A DNA stretch of 64,000 nt from Corynebacterium glyciniphilum AJ 3170 (GTDB taxonomy: Bacteria; Actinomycetota; Actinomycetes; Mycobacteriales; Mycobacteriaceae), in assembly GCF_007673095.1 (NCBI RefSeq), contig NZ_VDYZ01000003.1:62001-126000 (forward strand), read 5' to 3'. Below the pieces are notes generated by a model. It saw only the letters and a list, made by a program, of their open reading frames with translations. It was not told where the DNA came from and did no database searches. A program made the position numbers and the translations under genes. Positions 40,806 through 51,216 of this stretch are shown one piece after another (position 1 is the first letter of the stretch; every line of letters begins with the position of its first letter).

Positions 40806-41981
40806 CTACCCGGATGCCGCAGCATGCCTGTGCCCCCCTCGCTCGCGCCACAGGGGTACGGCCGTGAACGCCGTCGCCAGGAGGATAGCCACACCGAAAA
40901 CGATGGCGGCGATCGGAAGCGGCAGCACCGTCGATCCCACAGCGCCCAACGCCACCACTCCGACCCAGCTGTACAGCACCAGAACGACCTGCTTCTGTGA
41001 GTGGCCGAGCCGGAGGAGACGATGGTGCAGGTGCTGCTTGTCGGGGGCGAAGGGACTCTTTCCCGCCTTCAGCCGGCGCACCACAGCCATCAGCAGATCC
41101 AGCATGGGGATGAACAGGGCGGCGATCACGACGAGCACCGGCGTCATCAACGCCAGGAAGTCGGCTGGGCCGTACAGCGCCATGTTGATCCGTCCGGAGG
41201 CTGACACACTCGCCGCGGCAAGCAGCAGGCCGATCAGCATCGACCCGGAGTCCCCCATGAAGATCCGCGCGGGAGAGAAGTTGTGGGGCAGGAATCCCAG
41301 GCACACCCCCAGCAGACCCGCTGAGATCATCGCGGGCGGGTAGGCACTCACCGTGCCACCCTGGTCGTGCAGGATCGTCAGCGAGTAGATCAACAGCGTT
41401 GTCGCGGCGATCGCTCCGAGACCGGCTGCCAGGCCGTCGAGCCCGTCCACGAAGTTCATCGCGTTGATGATGGCGACAGTCAGAAGCGCGGTCAAGAGCG
41501 TTGACTGGACCTGGTCAAGAATCAAGGTGGTGCCGCTCCCGAACGGCGAGTAGATCAGGTACCACGACAGCCCTGCCAGACTCATGACCACTGACCCCGC
41601 CACCTGGCCACCGAGCTTCAGCACCCACGAAATGTCGAAGAGGTCGTCGACCACTCCGACGATCACGATGACGAACGCCGCGGCGACGACCGCCACCATG
41701 TCGGGGGTCACCGGCGGGAAACCACGGGTCAGCGCCGGCAGCTGGTTGGCGACGAGTACGGCGACGACGAAACCGGTGAACATCGCCACCCCGCCGAGTC
41801 GCGGAGTCGGCACCGTGTGCACGTCCCGTGAACGCGGTGCGGCCAACCGCCCGAACCTGAGCATCAGCATCCTGATGACTCCGGTGGTCAGGTACGTGGT
41901 GACCAGGCCGACGAGAAGGATCAGCGCCAGTTCCCGGAAAGGCACACCCACCCCGGACCAGGACGCCGCGTAGAGGTCCAT
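40806..41981 (-). CDS. wecA: Undecaprenyl/decaprenyl-phosphate GlcNAc-1-phosphate transferase (WecA/Rfe family)
   Basis: 391 residues, about 11 membrane helices. The MraY/WecA signatures are VDGLDGLAAGLGAI near 155, the MGDSGSMLIG loop near 220 and the C-terminal HLHHRLLRLGHSQKQ histidine motif. It attaches GlcNAc-1-phosphate to a polyprenyl phosphate, starting the linker of arabinogalactan in Corynebacteriales. The position next to sua5 and atpI matches Rv1302. Its start lies 2 bases after the sua5 stop. Confidence 0.92.
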   Translation of the reverse strand: MDLYAASWSGVGVPFRELALILLVGLVTTYLTTGVIRMLMLRFGRLAAPRSRDVHTVPTPRLGGVAMFTGFVVAVLVANQLPALTRGFPPVTPDMVAVVAAAFVIVIVGVVDDLFDISWVLKLGGQVAGSVVMSLAGLSWYLIYSPFGSGTTLILDQVQSTLLTALLTVAIINAMNFVDGLDGLAAGLGAIAATTLLIYSLTILHDQGGTVSAYPPAMISAGLLGVCLGFLPHNFSPARIFMGDSGSMLIGLLLAAASVSASGRINMALYGPADFLALMTPVLVVIAALFIPMLDLLMAVVRRLKAGKSPFAPDKQHLHHRLLRLGHSQKQVVLVLYSWVGVVALGAVGSTVLPLPIAAIVFGVAILLATAFTAVPLWRERGGHRHAAASG

Positions 41982-41983
41982 CC

Positions 41984-42658
41984 TCAGTGCCCCTGTGCGG
42001 AGCCGTCGTCGAGGAGAGCTGCGGCCGAGATCCCGAGCACCTCGCCGACCCGGTCAGCACCGATGGCACCGTCGCGCAGAATGCGGGGCCGGTGTCCGGA
42101 GAGGTCGACGATCGTCGACGCCGTCCCGATGGAGGCTTCGCCGGCGTCGAGGTAGACCGAGACCGAGTCACCGAGCTGCTCGCGTGCCGCCCCTGCCGTG
42201 AGTGCGGCCGGACTGCCTGAGATATTGGCACTGGACACCGCCATCGGCCCGGCCTGCTGGAGGAGTTCGATGGCCAACGGATGCAGCGGCATGCGCAGCG
42301 CCACGGTCCCCCGGGTGTCTCCGAGATTCCACGGAAGACTGGGGGCCTGGTGGGTGACGATGGTCAGCCCACCGGGCCAGAATGCCTCGGTGAGCAACCG
42401 TAGTGGCTCGCTGTAGTCGCGGACCAGCCCGGCCACCGTGTCCCAGGAGCCGATGAGGACAGGCACCGGCATATCGGGGCCACGGTGTTTCGCACGCAGC
42501 AGCGCAGCCACGGCGTCATTGTCGAACGCATCGGCGCCGATGCCGTAGACGGTGTCGGTGGGGGTGACGATCAGCCTCCCCGCCTTCACGGCGCTGAGCG
42601 CCGCCGCAACGCCGCTTTCCCGGCCTTCGTCGTCAGAACAGTCGTAGGTCTGTGCCAT
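41984..42658 (-). CDS. tsaC: L-threonylcarbamoyladenylate synthase (Sua5/YrdC/YciO)
   Basis: 224 residues from ATG 42658. It makes threonylcarbamoyl-AMP for the t6A tRNA modification. The nucleotide site is VTPTDTVYGIGADA near 40, followed by LLRAKHRGPDMPVPVLIGSW and the SSANISG motif. ATG 42682 is an alternative start; the shorter form matches the mycobacterial homologue (MAQTYDC start). It follows prmC by about 56 bases. Confidence 0.92.
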   Translation of the reverse strand: MAQTYDCSDDEGRESGVAAALSAVKAGRLIVTPTDTVYGIGADAFDNDAVAALLRAKHRGPDMPVPVLIGSWDTVAGLVRDYSEPLRLLTEAFWPGGLTIVTHQAPSLPWNLGDTRGTVALRMPLHPLAIELLQQAGPMAVSSANISGSPAALTAGAAREQLGDSVSVYLDAGEASIGTASTIVDLSGHRPRILRDGAIGADRVGEVLGISAAALLDDGSAQGH

Positions 42659-42714
42659 CGTCTGCGCCGTCCGTCCCTTCATCTCGTTCTGCCACTAACT
42701 CTGACCCGTTCACT

Positions 42715-43707
42715 CTAGCCCCGTACCGGACGATGTCCGGGATCGCGGTGCACCTGCCCGCTGACGAACCGGTCCCGTCCCGCGAGATCGCAGTGCTGTA
42801 CCAGGTCCGAGATACCGGCTCCGGTGAGAAGCTCCCGGACAGCCTCCCCCGTCGAATCGTCGTGCTCGACGGCGACTGCCGCACTGGGGGCCGCAACCAG
42901 TTCGATGGTCCCGGCCAGAGGACGCATCAGAGCCAGACCGTCCTCCCCCGAGAACACCGCGTTATGGGGGTCCCGGGCCACCTCCGGCGACACGGGGGTG
43001 GTTTCCGGCACATACGGAGGGTTGGAGGCCACGATATCAGCGGAGCTGACCAGCCCGAGCGCCACAATATCCGCCGACGATGAAACATCGGCCCGGTGGA
43101 AGGACACCTCTACCCGGGCGTCGACATGCCCCTCATCGACCCAGTAGCCGGCGTTCCTGCGTGCCAGTTGTACTCCCTGGTCGGTGATCTCGAGGCCGAT
43201 CACCCGCACAGAGACCTTGTCCGGAATCCCCCTGGCGCTCAGCTCATGGGCCACCCCCAGCGCAATCGTGCCAGGTCCACTGCACAGGTCGGCCACGGTC
43301 AGAGTCGGTTCCAGCAGTCGGGAGAACACTCCGCGCTCCCGACGCGACACACGCCGCTCCGCCTCAGTCGCCACCCAGTCGATGAGAAGATCGGTTTCCG
43401 GACGGGGGATGAACACCCCGGGAGCAACTGCAAGATCGATCCCCATCACTGACCCGTGTCCGAGGATCCACTGCAGGGGCTCCCTGGCGATCCGTCGCTG
43501 CAACAACCCGGTGAACGTGGCAGGCACAGTGTCCCCTCCCCGCATGACCAGGTCCAGCGGGGAGACCGTCGTCCCGGTCTCTTCTTCCAGGGCCGCAGCC
43601 ATGAGCACACGTGCATCATGTGCCGCGGACTCGACGCCGGCCCGGACAAGAGCCGGAACAGCCTCCCTGAGCGCCGCCGAGACAGTGCTCACGCCACTGA
43701 GCGCCAC
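42715..43707 (-). CDS. prmC: Release factor glutamine methyltransferase
   Basis: 330 residues from GTG 43707, which has GGGGAG 10 bases upstream, inside the end of prfA. It methylates the Gln of the GGQ motif in RF1 and RF2. The SAM site is LTVADLCSGPGTIALGVAHE, and catalytic ASNPPYVPE (NPPY) is near 235. It directly follows prfA, whose product it modifies. Confidence 0.95.
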   Translation of the reverse strand: MALSGVSTVSAALREAVPALVRAGVESAAHDARVLMAAALEEETGTTVSPLDLVMRGGDTVPATFTGLLQRRIAREPLQWILGHGSVMGIDLAVAPGVFIPRPETDLLIDWVATEAERRVSRRERGVFSRLLEPTLTVADLCSGPGTIALGVAHELSARGIPDKVSVRVIGLEITDQGVQLARRNAGYWVDEGHVDARVEVSFHRADVSSSADIVALGLVSSADIVASNPPYVPETTPVSPEVARDPHNAVFSGEDGLALMRPLAGTIELVAAPSAAVAVEHDDSTGEAVRELLTGAGISDLVQHCDLAGRDRFVSGQVHRDPGHRPVRG

Positions 43708-43714
43708 CGTGGAC

Positions 43715-44800
43715 CTACTCCCCGGCTTCCAACCTGGTCTGACGTTCTGCCTCGCTGAGCGCACCGAAGAGGGCGTCGAGGTCACCGTCCAGGACAGCGT
43801 CGAGGTTGTTCGCCTTGTAGCCGATGCGGTGGTCCGAGACCCGGGACTCCGGGAAGTTGTAGGTACGGATGCGTTCAGAGCGGTCCATCGTGCGGATCTG
43901 GGCTGCGCGTCCTTCCGCAGCCGCGGCGTCCGCCTCCTCCTCCTTCATCTGCTGAAGGCGGGCGGCGAGCACCTGCATGGCACGCGCGCGGTTCTGGATC
44001 TGGGACCGTTCCTTCTGACAGGTGACCACGATGCCTGTCGGCAGGTGGGTGATACGCACCGCAGAGTCGGTGGTGTTCACGCCCTGGCCACCCTTGCCCG
44101 ACGACCGGTAGACGTCCACCCGGATGTCCTTGTCGTCGATCTCGACGTCCTCGACTTCGTCTGGTTCCGGGTACACCAGTACACCGGCGGCAGAGGTCTG
44201 GATCCTGCCCTGTGACTCTGTCACGGGGATGCGCTGGACGCGGTGAACACCGCCCTCGTACTTGAAGACGCTCCACGCGCCGTCGCGCCCGGGCTGCTTC
44301 GCCCGCACGGACATGGTCATGTCCTTCACACCACCGAGATCCGTCTCGTTGACATCGAGGATCTCGAAGGTGAAACCGTGCCGTTCGCCGTACCGCTGGT
44401 ACATCCGGGCGAGTTCCCCGGCGAACAGAGCGGCCTCTTCGCCGCCGGCGCCCGACTTGATCTCCATGACGACGTCTTCGCTGTCGTGGGGATCACGGGG
44501 GGCGAGCAGGTCAGTGAGCTTCTCTTCGAGTCCAGGCAGCTCCGCGGCAAGACGGTCGGCCTCATCGGCGAAGTCAGCGTCCTCGTCCGCCATCTCCTTC
44601 GCCGCCTCATAGTCGTCGCGGGTCTCGACGAGCCTGTTGTAGGTCTGGATGACCGGCTGGAGTTCGCTGAACCGCTTGGCCACACGCCGCGCTGCCGCCG
44701 CGTCATTGTGCAGCTCAGGGTCAGCGAGCTGCATCTCAAGACCCTGGTACTCAGAGAGGATGTCGTCGACCTTCGACGGCGATCCCGCCAACTCACTCAT
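43715..44800 (-). CDS. prfA: Peptide chain release factor 1
   Basis: 361 residues. The GGQ loop is [16 protein letters not shown] near 230; the codon-recognition tripeptide is PVT in [10 protein letters not shown]. It ends translation at UAA and UAG. Its start overlaps the rho stop by 8 bases, and prmC follows 7 bases after. Confidence 0.97.
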   Translation of the reverse strand: MSELAGSPSKVDDILSEYQGLEMQLADPELHNDAAAARRVAKRFSELQPVIQTYNRLVETRDDYEAAKEMADEDADFADEADRLAAELPGLEEKLTDLLAPRDPHDSEDVVMEIKSGAGGEEAALFAGELARMYQRYGERHGFTFEILDVNETDLGGVKDMTMSVRAKQPGRDGAWSVFKYEGGVHRVQRIPVTESQGRIQTSAAGVLVYPEPDEVEDVEIDDKDIRVDVYRSSGKGGQGVNTTDSAVRITHLPTGIVVTCQKERSQIQNRARAMQVLAARLQQMKEEEADAAAAEGRAAQIRTMDRSERIRTYNFPESRVSDHRIGYKANNLDAVLDGDLDALFGALSEAERQTRLEAGE

Positions 44801-46745
44801 CGTCGTCCTCCCCTGCCAACGGCGCGGATGAAGCGATCTGGAGCATGAAGTCGCGGTTGGTCTTGGACTTCCGCAGCTGCTTGAGCAACAGGTCGATGGC
44901 GGCCTGAGGATCCAGAGCGGAGAGGATCCTACGCAGTTTGTGCATCAGACGGGCCTCGTCGGGCCCCAGCAGGAGATCGTCCTTGCGTGTTCCGGACGGG
45001 TTGACGTCGACGGCGGGGAACATACGGCGCTCCGCGATCTTGCGGTCCAGCTTCAGTTCCGCGTTGCCGGTTCCCTTGAACTCCTCGAAGATCACGGTGT
45101 CACCGGCCGAACCGGTCTCGACCATCGCCGTAGCGATAATCGTCAACGATCCACCGTCCTCGATGTTCCGGGCCGCACCCAGGAAACGCTTCGGCGGGTA
45201 CAGGGCGTTCGAGTCGACGCCACCGGAGAGGATCCGACCGGAGGCAGGTGAAGAGTTGTTGTACGCGCGGCCCAGGCGCGTGATCGAGTCGAGGAGCACG
45301 ACGACATCCTTGCCCTGCTCCACCAGTCGCTTCGCACGTTCGATCGCGAGTTCCGCCACGGCGGTGTGCTCGTTCGGGGGACGGTCGAACGTCGAGGCGA
45401 TGACCTCGCCACGAACGGAACGCTGCATGTCCGTGACCTCCTCCGGACGCTCGTCGACGAGGACGACCATGAGGTAGCACTCCGGGTTGTTGACCGTGAT
45501 CGCGTTGGCGATATCCTGGAGGATCGTGGTCTTGCCGGCCTTGGGCGGGGACACGATCAGCGCACGCTGCCCCTTGCCGATAGGCATGATCAGGTCGATG
45601 ACGCGGGTGGTCAGGATCTTCGGCTCGGTTTCCAGCCGCAGACGCTGGTTCGGGTACAGCGGTGTGAGGTTGTTGAACTTCGGTCGCTGCGCCGCCTGGT
45701 CAGGAGCCAGCCCGTTGACGGTGTCGACGGCGTGCAGCGGCGTGTACTTCTGGCGGTTGCGCCCCCGCCCACCGCCTCCGGCCTGCTGGGCCTTGGCACC
45801 GGGCCGGATCGTGCCGGTGACTGCATCCCCGTGCCGCATCCCGTACTTGCGCACCATCTGGATCGGCACGTACACGTCAGTGGCACCGGCGTGGTAACCG
45901 GTGGTGCGGATGAACGCGGTGTTGGCGTCGGCGAAGTCCAGGATACCGGCGACCGGCGTAGGCGGCTCATTGTTGCCGCCGCCGTTGTTCTGGTTCTGGT
46001 TGTTCTGGCCGCCCTGGCTGCCACCCCGGTCGCCGCGGTCGCCCCGGTTGTTCCTGTTGCCGCGGTCATTGCGGTTACGTCCGCCACGGTCGTCGGCATT
46101 CTGCTGGTTACCGCGGTTTTCCCGGTTCTCCTGGTTACCCTGGTTCCCCCCCTGATCCCCCTTGCCCCGGTTCCGCCGATTCCTGCGGTTCCGACGTCCC
46201 CGACGACCGCCTTCCTCGTCGCCGTGATCGCCCCGGTCGTTCCGATCATTCCGGTCGTGGCGTTCAGACCGGTCGTTCCGATCATTACGGTCGTTACGGT
46301 CGTTACGGTCGTTCCGATCATTGCCGTCATGCGGGGCGTTGCGCTCCCCCGCACCCCGCCCTTCGGCATTGCTGGTGTCGGCAGCGCTCCCGGCGCTGTC
46401 GGCGTTCTTTCCGTTGTTCACGTTCTCCACGTTGCCCGCCGTCGACTGGGGTACCTGCTGTTTCTTCCTGTCCTGGTTACCTGCTCCAGCGGGGTCCTCC
46501 TTCGGCCGCTCAGAGGCAGATTCCTCTGCCGGGGCTTTCACCGCTCCGGCAGGTGCCGAGGCCTGAGCCCCTGCGGGACGGCCGCTGCCGATCCCGGCGC
46601 TGGCGATGGCGGAGACCAGCTCCCCCTTCCTCATTCCGGAGATCCCCCGCAGACCCTGCGATGTCGCGATCTGCTTGAGTTCCGCCAGTTTCAGGGAGGC
46701 AAGCCCGTCGTTCTGTGCCCGGGAGACGATGTCCGGCAAAGTCAC
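44793..46745 (-). CDS. rho: Transcription termination factor Rho, with large disordered N-terminal insert
   Basis: 650 residues; about 230 more than E. coli Rho. The N-terminal helical Rho-N domain ([20 protein letters not shown], then [10 protein letters not shown]) is followed by a long polar region (about residues 60-270) with repeated RND/DRND units and Gly/Arg/Asn repeats. Then come the RNA-binding and ATPase domains: Walker [12 protein letters not shown] near 400, Walker [18 protein letters not shown]-loop [19 protein letters not shown] 46745 has GAAAGGA just upstream. Actinobacterial Rho commonly carries such inserts, which bind RNA nonspecifically. Confidence 0.96.
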   Translation of the reverse strand: MTLPDIVSRAQNDGLASLKLAELKQIATSQGLRGISGMRKGELVSAIASAGIGSGRPAGAQASAPAGAVKAPAEESASERPKEDPAGAGNQDRKKQQVPQSTAGNVENVNNGKNADSAGSAADTSNAEGRGAGERNAPHDGNDRNDRNDRNDRNDRNDRSERHDRNDRNDRGDHGDEEGGRRGRRNRRNRRNRGKGDQGGNQGNQENRENRGNQQNADDRGGRNRNDRGNRNNRGDRGDRGGSQGGQNNQNQNNGGGNNEPPTPVAGILDFADANTAFIRTTGYHAGATDVYVPIQMVRKYGMRHGDAVTGTIRPGAKAQQAGGGGRGRNRQKYTPLHAVDTVNGLAPDQAAQRPKFNNLTPLYPNQRLRLETEPKILTTRVIDLIMPIGKGQRALIVSPPKAGKTTILQDIANAITVNNPECYLMVVLVDERPEEVTDMQRSVRGEVIASTFDRPPNEHTAVAELAIERAKRLVEQGKDVVVLLDSITRLGRAYNNSSPASGRILSGGVDSNALYPPKRFLGAARNIEDGGSLTIIATAMVETGSAGDTVIFEEFKGTGNAELKLDRKIAERRMFPAVDVNPSGTRKDDLLLGPDEARLMHKLRRILSALDPQAAIDLLLKQLRKSKTNRDFMLQIASSAPLAGEDDDE

Positions 46746-47236
46746 AGGTGTCCTTTCGGTTCACCTCCCCCTGCTGTCGACCGACGGCAGTAGCCGAAGG
46801 ACGATCCCCGCCACGCCGGGTGTGCACGCCCGACAGGCGTCCACGGTCCCTTACAGCGGCAGAACAACGGAAGGTGACGTGCTCTCGTGAGTCGTCGATA
46901 TGTGGAACGGATACCACGGTGCGCGCGGGCAACAGGACCGGCACCTCGTGTGCCGCCTACTGTTGTGGAACCCCGGTACCGGAGCAGATGATCGCGCCCG
47001 GTGGATAAAGCTGTCGGGGCAATGCTCCCGCGTGGATTCCCGTGAATCCGGATGACCGTCCACCGTCTCGGACCGGTTCCCGACTCTGACTCCTCAGGGC
47101 CGACGGGATGGCGGTGGTCGGTTCTCGGCGTCAATGCTACCACCCGGCCGCCTGTGTATCCCTAATCCGCACCGGCGTGCCGGTGTCCCGGCGGCCGTGC
47201 GACCATACGCGGGCCCCGTCCCCTATCCTTGGTGAC
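46746..47236 (-). promoter_or_regulatory. Long leader region of rho
   Basis: 491 bases with no supported gene lie between rho and the divergent acyl-CoA ligase. On the minus strand a weak -10 (TAGCAT, 47134-47139) would give a leader of about 380 bases. Close to the start, TCCTTTCGG (46751-46759), which contains the rho Shine-Dalgarno complement, can pair with CCGAAGGA (46794-46801), enclosing an inner CTGC/GCAG hairpin. Rho is often autoregulated through its leader, so sequestration of the ribosome site is plausible. Confidence 0.45.
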
Positions 47237-49105
47237 ATGGACGGCACCCACCGCACAGAGCCCGGTCACACCACCGGCCCCGCCCCCAGCACCGCGCCCC
47301 TCACGTCGTCGACGATGCGCGAGTACCCCCTGACCATGGCCTCCGTACTCGAGTACGGACGAGTGGTGCACGGTTCCACGACGGTGCGTACCTACTACGG
47401 GGCAACACCCGAGGACACCACGTTCAGTGAGATAGGGGGACGCAGTGCCGCCCTCGCCCATGCACTCTCCGATATCGCAGGTGTCGGGCCCGGGGACCGC
47501 GTCGCGACGTTCATGCCCAACATCACCGAACATCTGGAGTCGCTGTTCGCGGTGACGTCGATGGGTGCGGTGCTGCAACCACTGAACTCCAACCTCGTCG
47601 CGGACCAGCTGGTGCACATCATCAACCACGCCGGTGACCGGGTGATCATCAGCTCACCCCGCCTGGCACGACGCCTCGCCCCGGTGATGCCGGACTGCCC
47701 GGAGATCCACACGGTGATCGTCACGGGCACCGGTGGCGCCGAAGCACGGGACGATCTCCACGCGCTCCTCACCGAGGCCGGCCGCGGGGACGTCACTGTC
47801 CTCAGCTACGAGGAGATCCTCGACGGCTACGCCACCACGTACACCTGGCCTGAGGTCAGTGAGACCGCCCCGGCTGCTCTGCTGTACTCCACCGGCTCCA
47901 CCGGCGCGCCCAAGGGAGTGGTGTACTCCCACCGCGCGATGTGGCTGCACGCGATGAATCTCCGCACCCCCGACTCCTTTGGCATCCGTAACGGTCACAG
48001 CTTCCTCTGTACGGTCCCTGTCTTTCACGTGCTGAGCTGGGGTGTCCCGATCGCCGCTTTCATGGCTGGCGCACCGCTGGTCTTCCCCGGAGGAGTTGCC
48101 GGCCCCACACACCTGGCACATGTCATCGCCGACTCGATGCCACGCATGGCCCACGGCGCCCCCAGCGTCTGGATGCAACTCGTCGTGCACTACCAGCGCA
48201 CACCACCGGATAAGATGAGCCTGCAGGAGATCATCTCCGGCGGTGCGCCCGTGCCACCCGCGTTGATCGACGCGTGGGAGGAACGCTACGGCGTCGACAT
48301 GGTCCATTCCTGGGGGATGACGGAGACGGGGCCGGTGGGTACGGTCGCCCGTACCCCGGTGGGTGTCGGCGGCGCTGCGCGACGCCGCTACCGCGACAGC
48401 CAGGGCCGGTTCCCCGTCGGCATGGAGTTCCGTGTGGTGTCTGAGGACGGCACTCCTCTGCAGCCCAATGACCGGTCAAGCGGTGAGATACAGGTCCGCG
48501 GCAACTGGGTCACCACCGACTACCACCACTCCCCCGCATCCGCCGCGGGCGGTGCCGCACACGTGTTCCGCGGCACGGACGTCGATGACTCCGATGACGC
48601 CGCCGAACGCTTCACTGACGACGGTTGGCTGCGCACCGGTGACATCGGGACGATCACCCGGGACGGATTCCTCACCGTGCATGACCGCCAGACCGACACC
48701 ATCCGGTCCGGAGGAGAGTGGATCTACTCGGCGATCCTGGAGAACATCGTCATGGAGTCCGACATGGTCGCAGAGGCCGCGGTCATCGGTGTCCCTGATG
48801 AACGGTGGGGCCAACGCCCGCTCGCCGTGGTGGTGACCATTGCAGGCGTCGACCGCGACCGTCGCACCGCGGAGGCACTCGCTGCGGCGGTCGCCGACAA
48901 AGTGCCCCGCTGGATGGCGCCGGAGTACTGGACCTTCGTCGACCGGATCGACAAGACGTCGGTCGGCAAGTTCGACAAGAAGGACCTCCGCGCCCACCTG
49001 GCGTCCGGGGAGTTCGACGTGATCAAGCTGCGTAGTCCCGGCGAGCCGAAACCGCAGGACGCGTCCGGTGACACACCCACAGACGCGTCCACAGACGCGC
49101 CGTAG
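47237..49105 (+). CDS. AMP-binding long-chain acyl-CoA ligase (FadD-like)
   Basis: 622 residues from ATG 47237. AMP/ATP loop STGSTGAPKGVVYSH near 225; motif SWGMTETGP near 355; C-terminal hinge DRQTDTIRSGGEWIYS and the catalytic lysine region DKTSVGKFDKKDLRA near 575. It activates a carboxylic acid, probably a medium- or long-chain fatty acid, as an acyl-adenylate. TATCCT ends 7 bases before the ATG, so the message may be leaderless. It stands alone between rho and thrB, transcribed away from rho and convergent with thrB. Confidence 0.9.
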   Translation: MDGTHRTEPGHTTGPAPSTAPLTSSTMREYPLTMASVLEYGRVVHGSTTVRTYYGATPEDTTFSEIGGRSAALAHALSDIAGVGPGDRVATFMPNITEHLESLFAVTSMGAVLQPLNSNLVADQLVHIINHAGDRVIISSPRLARRLAPVMPDCPEIHTVIVTGTGGAEARDDLHALLTEAGRGDVTVLSYEEILDGYATTYTWPEVSETAPAALLYSTGSTGAPKGVVYSHRAMWLHAMNLRTPDSFGIRNGHSFLCTVPVFHVLSWGVPIAAFMAGAPLVFPGGVAGPTHLAHVIADSMPRMAHGAPSVWMQLVVHYQRTPPDKMSLQEIISGGAPVPPALIDAWEERYGVDMVHSWGMTETGPVGTVARTPVGVGGAARRRYRDSQGRFPVGMEFRVVSEDGTPLQPNDRSSGEIQVRGNWVTTDYHHSPASAAGGAAHVFRGTDVDDSDDAAERFTDDGWLRTGDIGTITRDGFLTVHDRQTDTIRSGGEWIYSAILENIVMESDMVAEAAVIGVPDERWGQRPLAVVVTIAGVDRDRRTAEALAAAVADKVPRWMAPEYWTFVDRIDKTSVGKFDKKDLRAHLASGEFDVIKLRSPGEPKPQDASGDTPTDASTDAP

Positions 49106-49156
49106 GGGCACCACCGGCATCCCCGGGAGAGTCGTACCGCCCCCGGTCCCGGACTG

Positions 49157-50137
49157 TCAGTCGACCTCGACCGAGGCCCGTCGTCCGATACCGGTCTCCA
49201 GGACGGCGATCCCCCTGCCCCTGGCCTCCTCCAGCAGTGGAGCGTCGACGGAGGACGTCGACAGGACCATGACCGTCGGGCCTGCTCCGGAAAGGAAGGC
49301 CGGGAACCCCAGGTTGCGCAACCTGTTGACCCACTCGGTCGTGACCGGAAGAACCTCCGCGCGGTACGGCTGGTGCAACCGGTCGCGCGTGGCCTCCCAC
49401 AACAACTCAGGGTACGAGCTCAACGCCAGGGGCAGAAGCGCGGCACGGGACACGTTGAACCGGGCGTCCTGGTGGGACACATCGCTCGGCAGGACCCTGC
49501 GTACCGCCTCGGTGGAGGCGTGGAAGTCCGGGATCAGAGCGGTCGCGGAGATGTCCTGGTGCACGGGGACGGCGACGGCGTGGTATTCGGGGGCACTGCG
49601 GCCATCGACCGGGATATTGGTCCACGAGACCACTCCCCCGCCGAGGACACACGCGGCGGCGTTGTCCGGGTGTCCCTCGAACGCAGACGACAACTGGATC
49701 AGCGTGTCGTCGTCCAGGGCACCGGTCGGGTGGTCTCCGCCGGCGAGTCCGCTGGCGGCCGCCACGCCGGCAACCGCTGCCGCCGCCGAGGACCCCAGGC
49801 CACGCGAGTGCGGAATGCTGTTCCGGCACACGATCCGCAGGCCACCCACACTCACGCCCGCCTCGTGCAGACCGGCACGCAGCGCGCGGACCACGAGGTG
49901 CCGTTCGTCGAGAGGAACCTCGCCTTCACCTTCCCCATGCACGGTGATATCCAGACCAGCGTCGGTTGACTCCACCTCGACGGTGTCATACAGCCCGACG
50001 GCGAGACCGAGGGTGTCGAAACCAGGACCGAGGTTCGCGGTGGACGCCGGTACGGTCACGGTCACCCGGCGGCCGGGGGCAATCGTCCGCACCGGTGTGT
50101 CGGCGGCACCGGTGCGCGCAGTCGAACCGGGCATCAT
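49157..50137 (-). CDS. thrB: Homoserine kinase
   Basis: 326 residues, GHMP kinase family: [20 protein letters not shown] at the N-terminus, the ATP loop [19 protein letters not shown] near 110, and the C-terminal [10 protein letters not shown]. It phosphorylates homoserine for threonine synthesis. The start overlaps the end of thrC, so hom-thrC-thrB form a coupled unit. Confidence 0.95.
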   Translation of the reverse strand: MMPGSTARTGAADTPVRTIAPGRRVTVTVPASTANLGPGFDTLGLAVGLYDTVEVESTDAGLDITVHGEGEGEVPLDERHLVVRALRAGLHEAGVSVGGLRIVCRNSIPHSRGLGSSAAAAVAGVAAASGLAGGDHPTGALDDDTLIQLSSAFEGHPDNAAACVLGGGVVSWTNIPVDGRSAPEYHAVAVPVHQDISATALIPDFHASTEAVRRVLPSDVSHQDARFNVSRAALLPLALSSYPELLWEATRDRLHQPYRAEVLPVTTEWVNRLRNLGFPAFLSGAGPTVMVLSTSSVDAPLLEEARGRGIAVLETGIGRRASVEVD

Positions 50138-51216
50138 GCGAGGTCCAGTGCCTCAGCGACCGCGTTGGTGTCGACGTCGATCGGGGTCGGCTCCGGCATC
50201 TCGCTCAGAGCAGTCGTCGGGTCCTTCAACCCGTGACCGGTGACGGTGCACACGATGCGCTGCCCCTTGTCGACCTTCCCCTCTGCGTGGGCGGCCAGCA
50301 GCCCGGCCACCGACGACGCCGACGCCGGCTCGACGAAGACGCCTTCGCGGGCGGCGATGAGACGGTAGGCCTCGAGGATCTTCTCATCCGTTGCGGCACG
50401 GAACGCCCCACCGGACTCCTCCTTGGCGGCAACGGCCTGGTGCCAGGACGCCGGGTTACCGATCCGGATGGCGGTGGCCACGGTCTCGGGTTCGAGCACC
50501 GGTTCTCCGCTGACGAGGGGCGCGGCACCTGCGGCCTGCACACCGAGCATCACCGGTCGCTTCGTCGACAGGCCCGCCTCGGCGTACTCCGAGTACCCCT
50601 TCCAGTAGGCGGTGATGTTCCCGGCGTTCCCCACCGGCAGGGCGTGGATATCGGGGGCGTCACCGAGTGCGTCGACGATCTCGAAGGCGGCTGTCTTCTG
50701 CCCTTCGATACGCATCGGGTTGACCGAGTTCACCAGTGCGATCTCCGGGAAGTCGGTGGTGGTCTTGCGCACCAGTTCCAGGCAGTCGTCGAAGTTACCG
50801 CGGACCTGGATGATCTTCGCACCGTGCATGACCGCCTGGGAAAGCTTGCCCTGGGCGATCTTGCCCTCGGGGATCAGCACCGCCGAGGCGATGCCCGCGC
50901 GTGCTGCGTAGGCTGCGGCCGAAGCCGAGGTGTTGCCGGTGGAGGCGCACATCAGCACCTTCTTACCGGCGTGGACGGCGTCCGTCACGGCCACGGTCAT
51001 TCCGCGGTCCTTGAACGAACCGGTCGGGTTGGCCCCCTCGACCTTGAGCCAGACATCGCACCCGGTGATCTCGGAAATGTAGTTCGCCCTGATCAGCGGG
51101 GTCCCACCCTCGTTGAGGGTCACCGGCTCCCAGTCCGCGGCGAAGGGCATCCAGTCGCGGTACTCGTTGATCAGGCCGGTCCAGTGGTGGAGCACCGGGG
51201 TGCGCTTGTCGGTCAT
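50134..51216 (-). CDS. thrC: Threonine synthase
   Basis: 360 residues. The PLP lysine is in [15 protein letters not shown] near 65. It converts O-phosphohomoserine to threonine. The start overlaps the hom stop by a single base; the stop overlaps thrB. The short actinobacterial form. In C. glutamicum thrC is unlinked and thrB follows hom directly; here the gene lies in between. Confidence 0.95.
   Translation of the reverse strand: MTDKRTPVLHHWTGLINEYRDWMPFAADWEPVTLNEGGTPLIRANYISEITGCDVWLKVEGANPTGSFKDRGMTVAVTDAVHAGKKVLMCASTGNTSASAAAYAARAGIASAVLIPEGKIAQGKLSQAVMHGAKIIQVRGNFDDCLELVRKTTTDFPEIALVNSVNPMRIEGQKTAAFEIVDALGDAPDIHALPVGNAGNITAYWKGYSEYAEAGLSTKRPVMLGVQAAGAAPLVSGEPVLEPETVATAIRIGNPASWHQAVAAKEESGGAFRAATDEKILEAYRLIAAREGVFVEPASASSVAGLLAAHAEGKVDKGQRIVCTVTGHGLKDPTTALSEMPEPTPIDVDTNAVAEALDLA

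Noticed and set aside
46510..46944. 144-codon minus-strand frame in the rho leader
   Set aside because: It overlaps the rho N-terminus in another frame and has no ribosome site or family motif.
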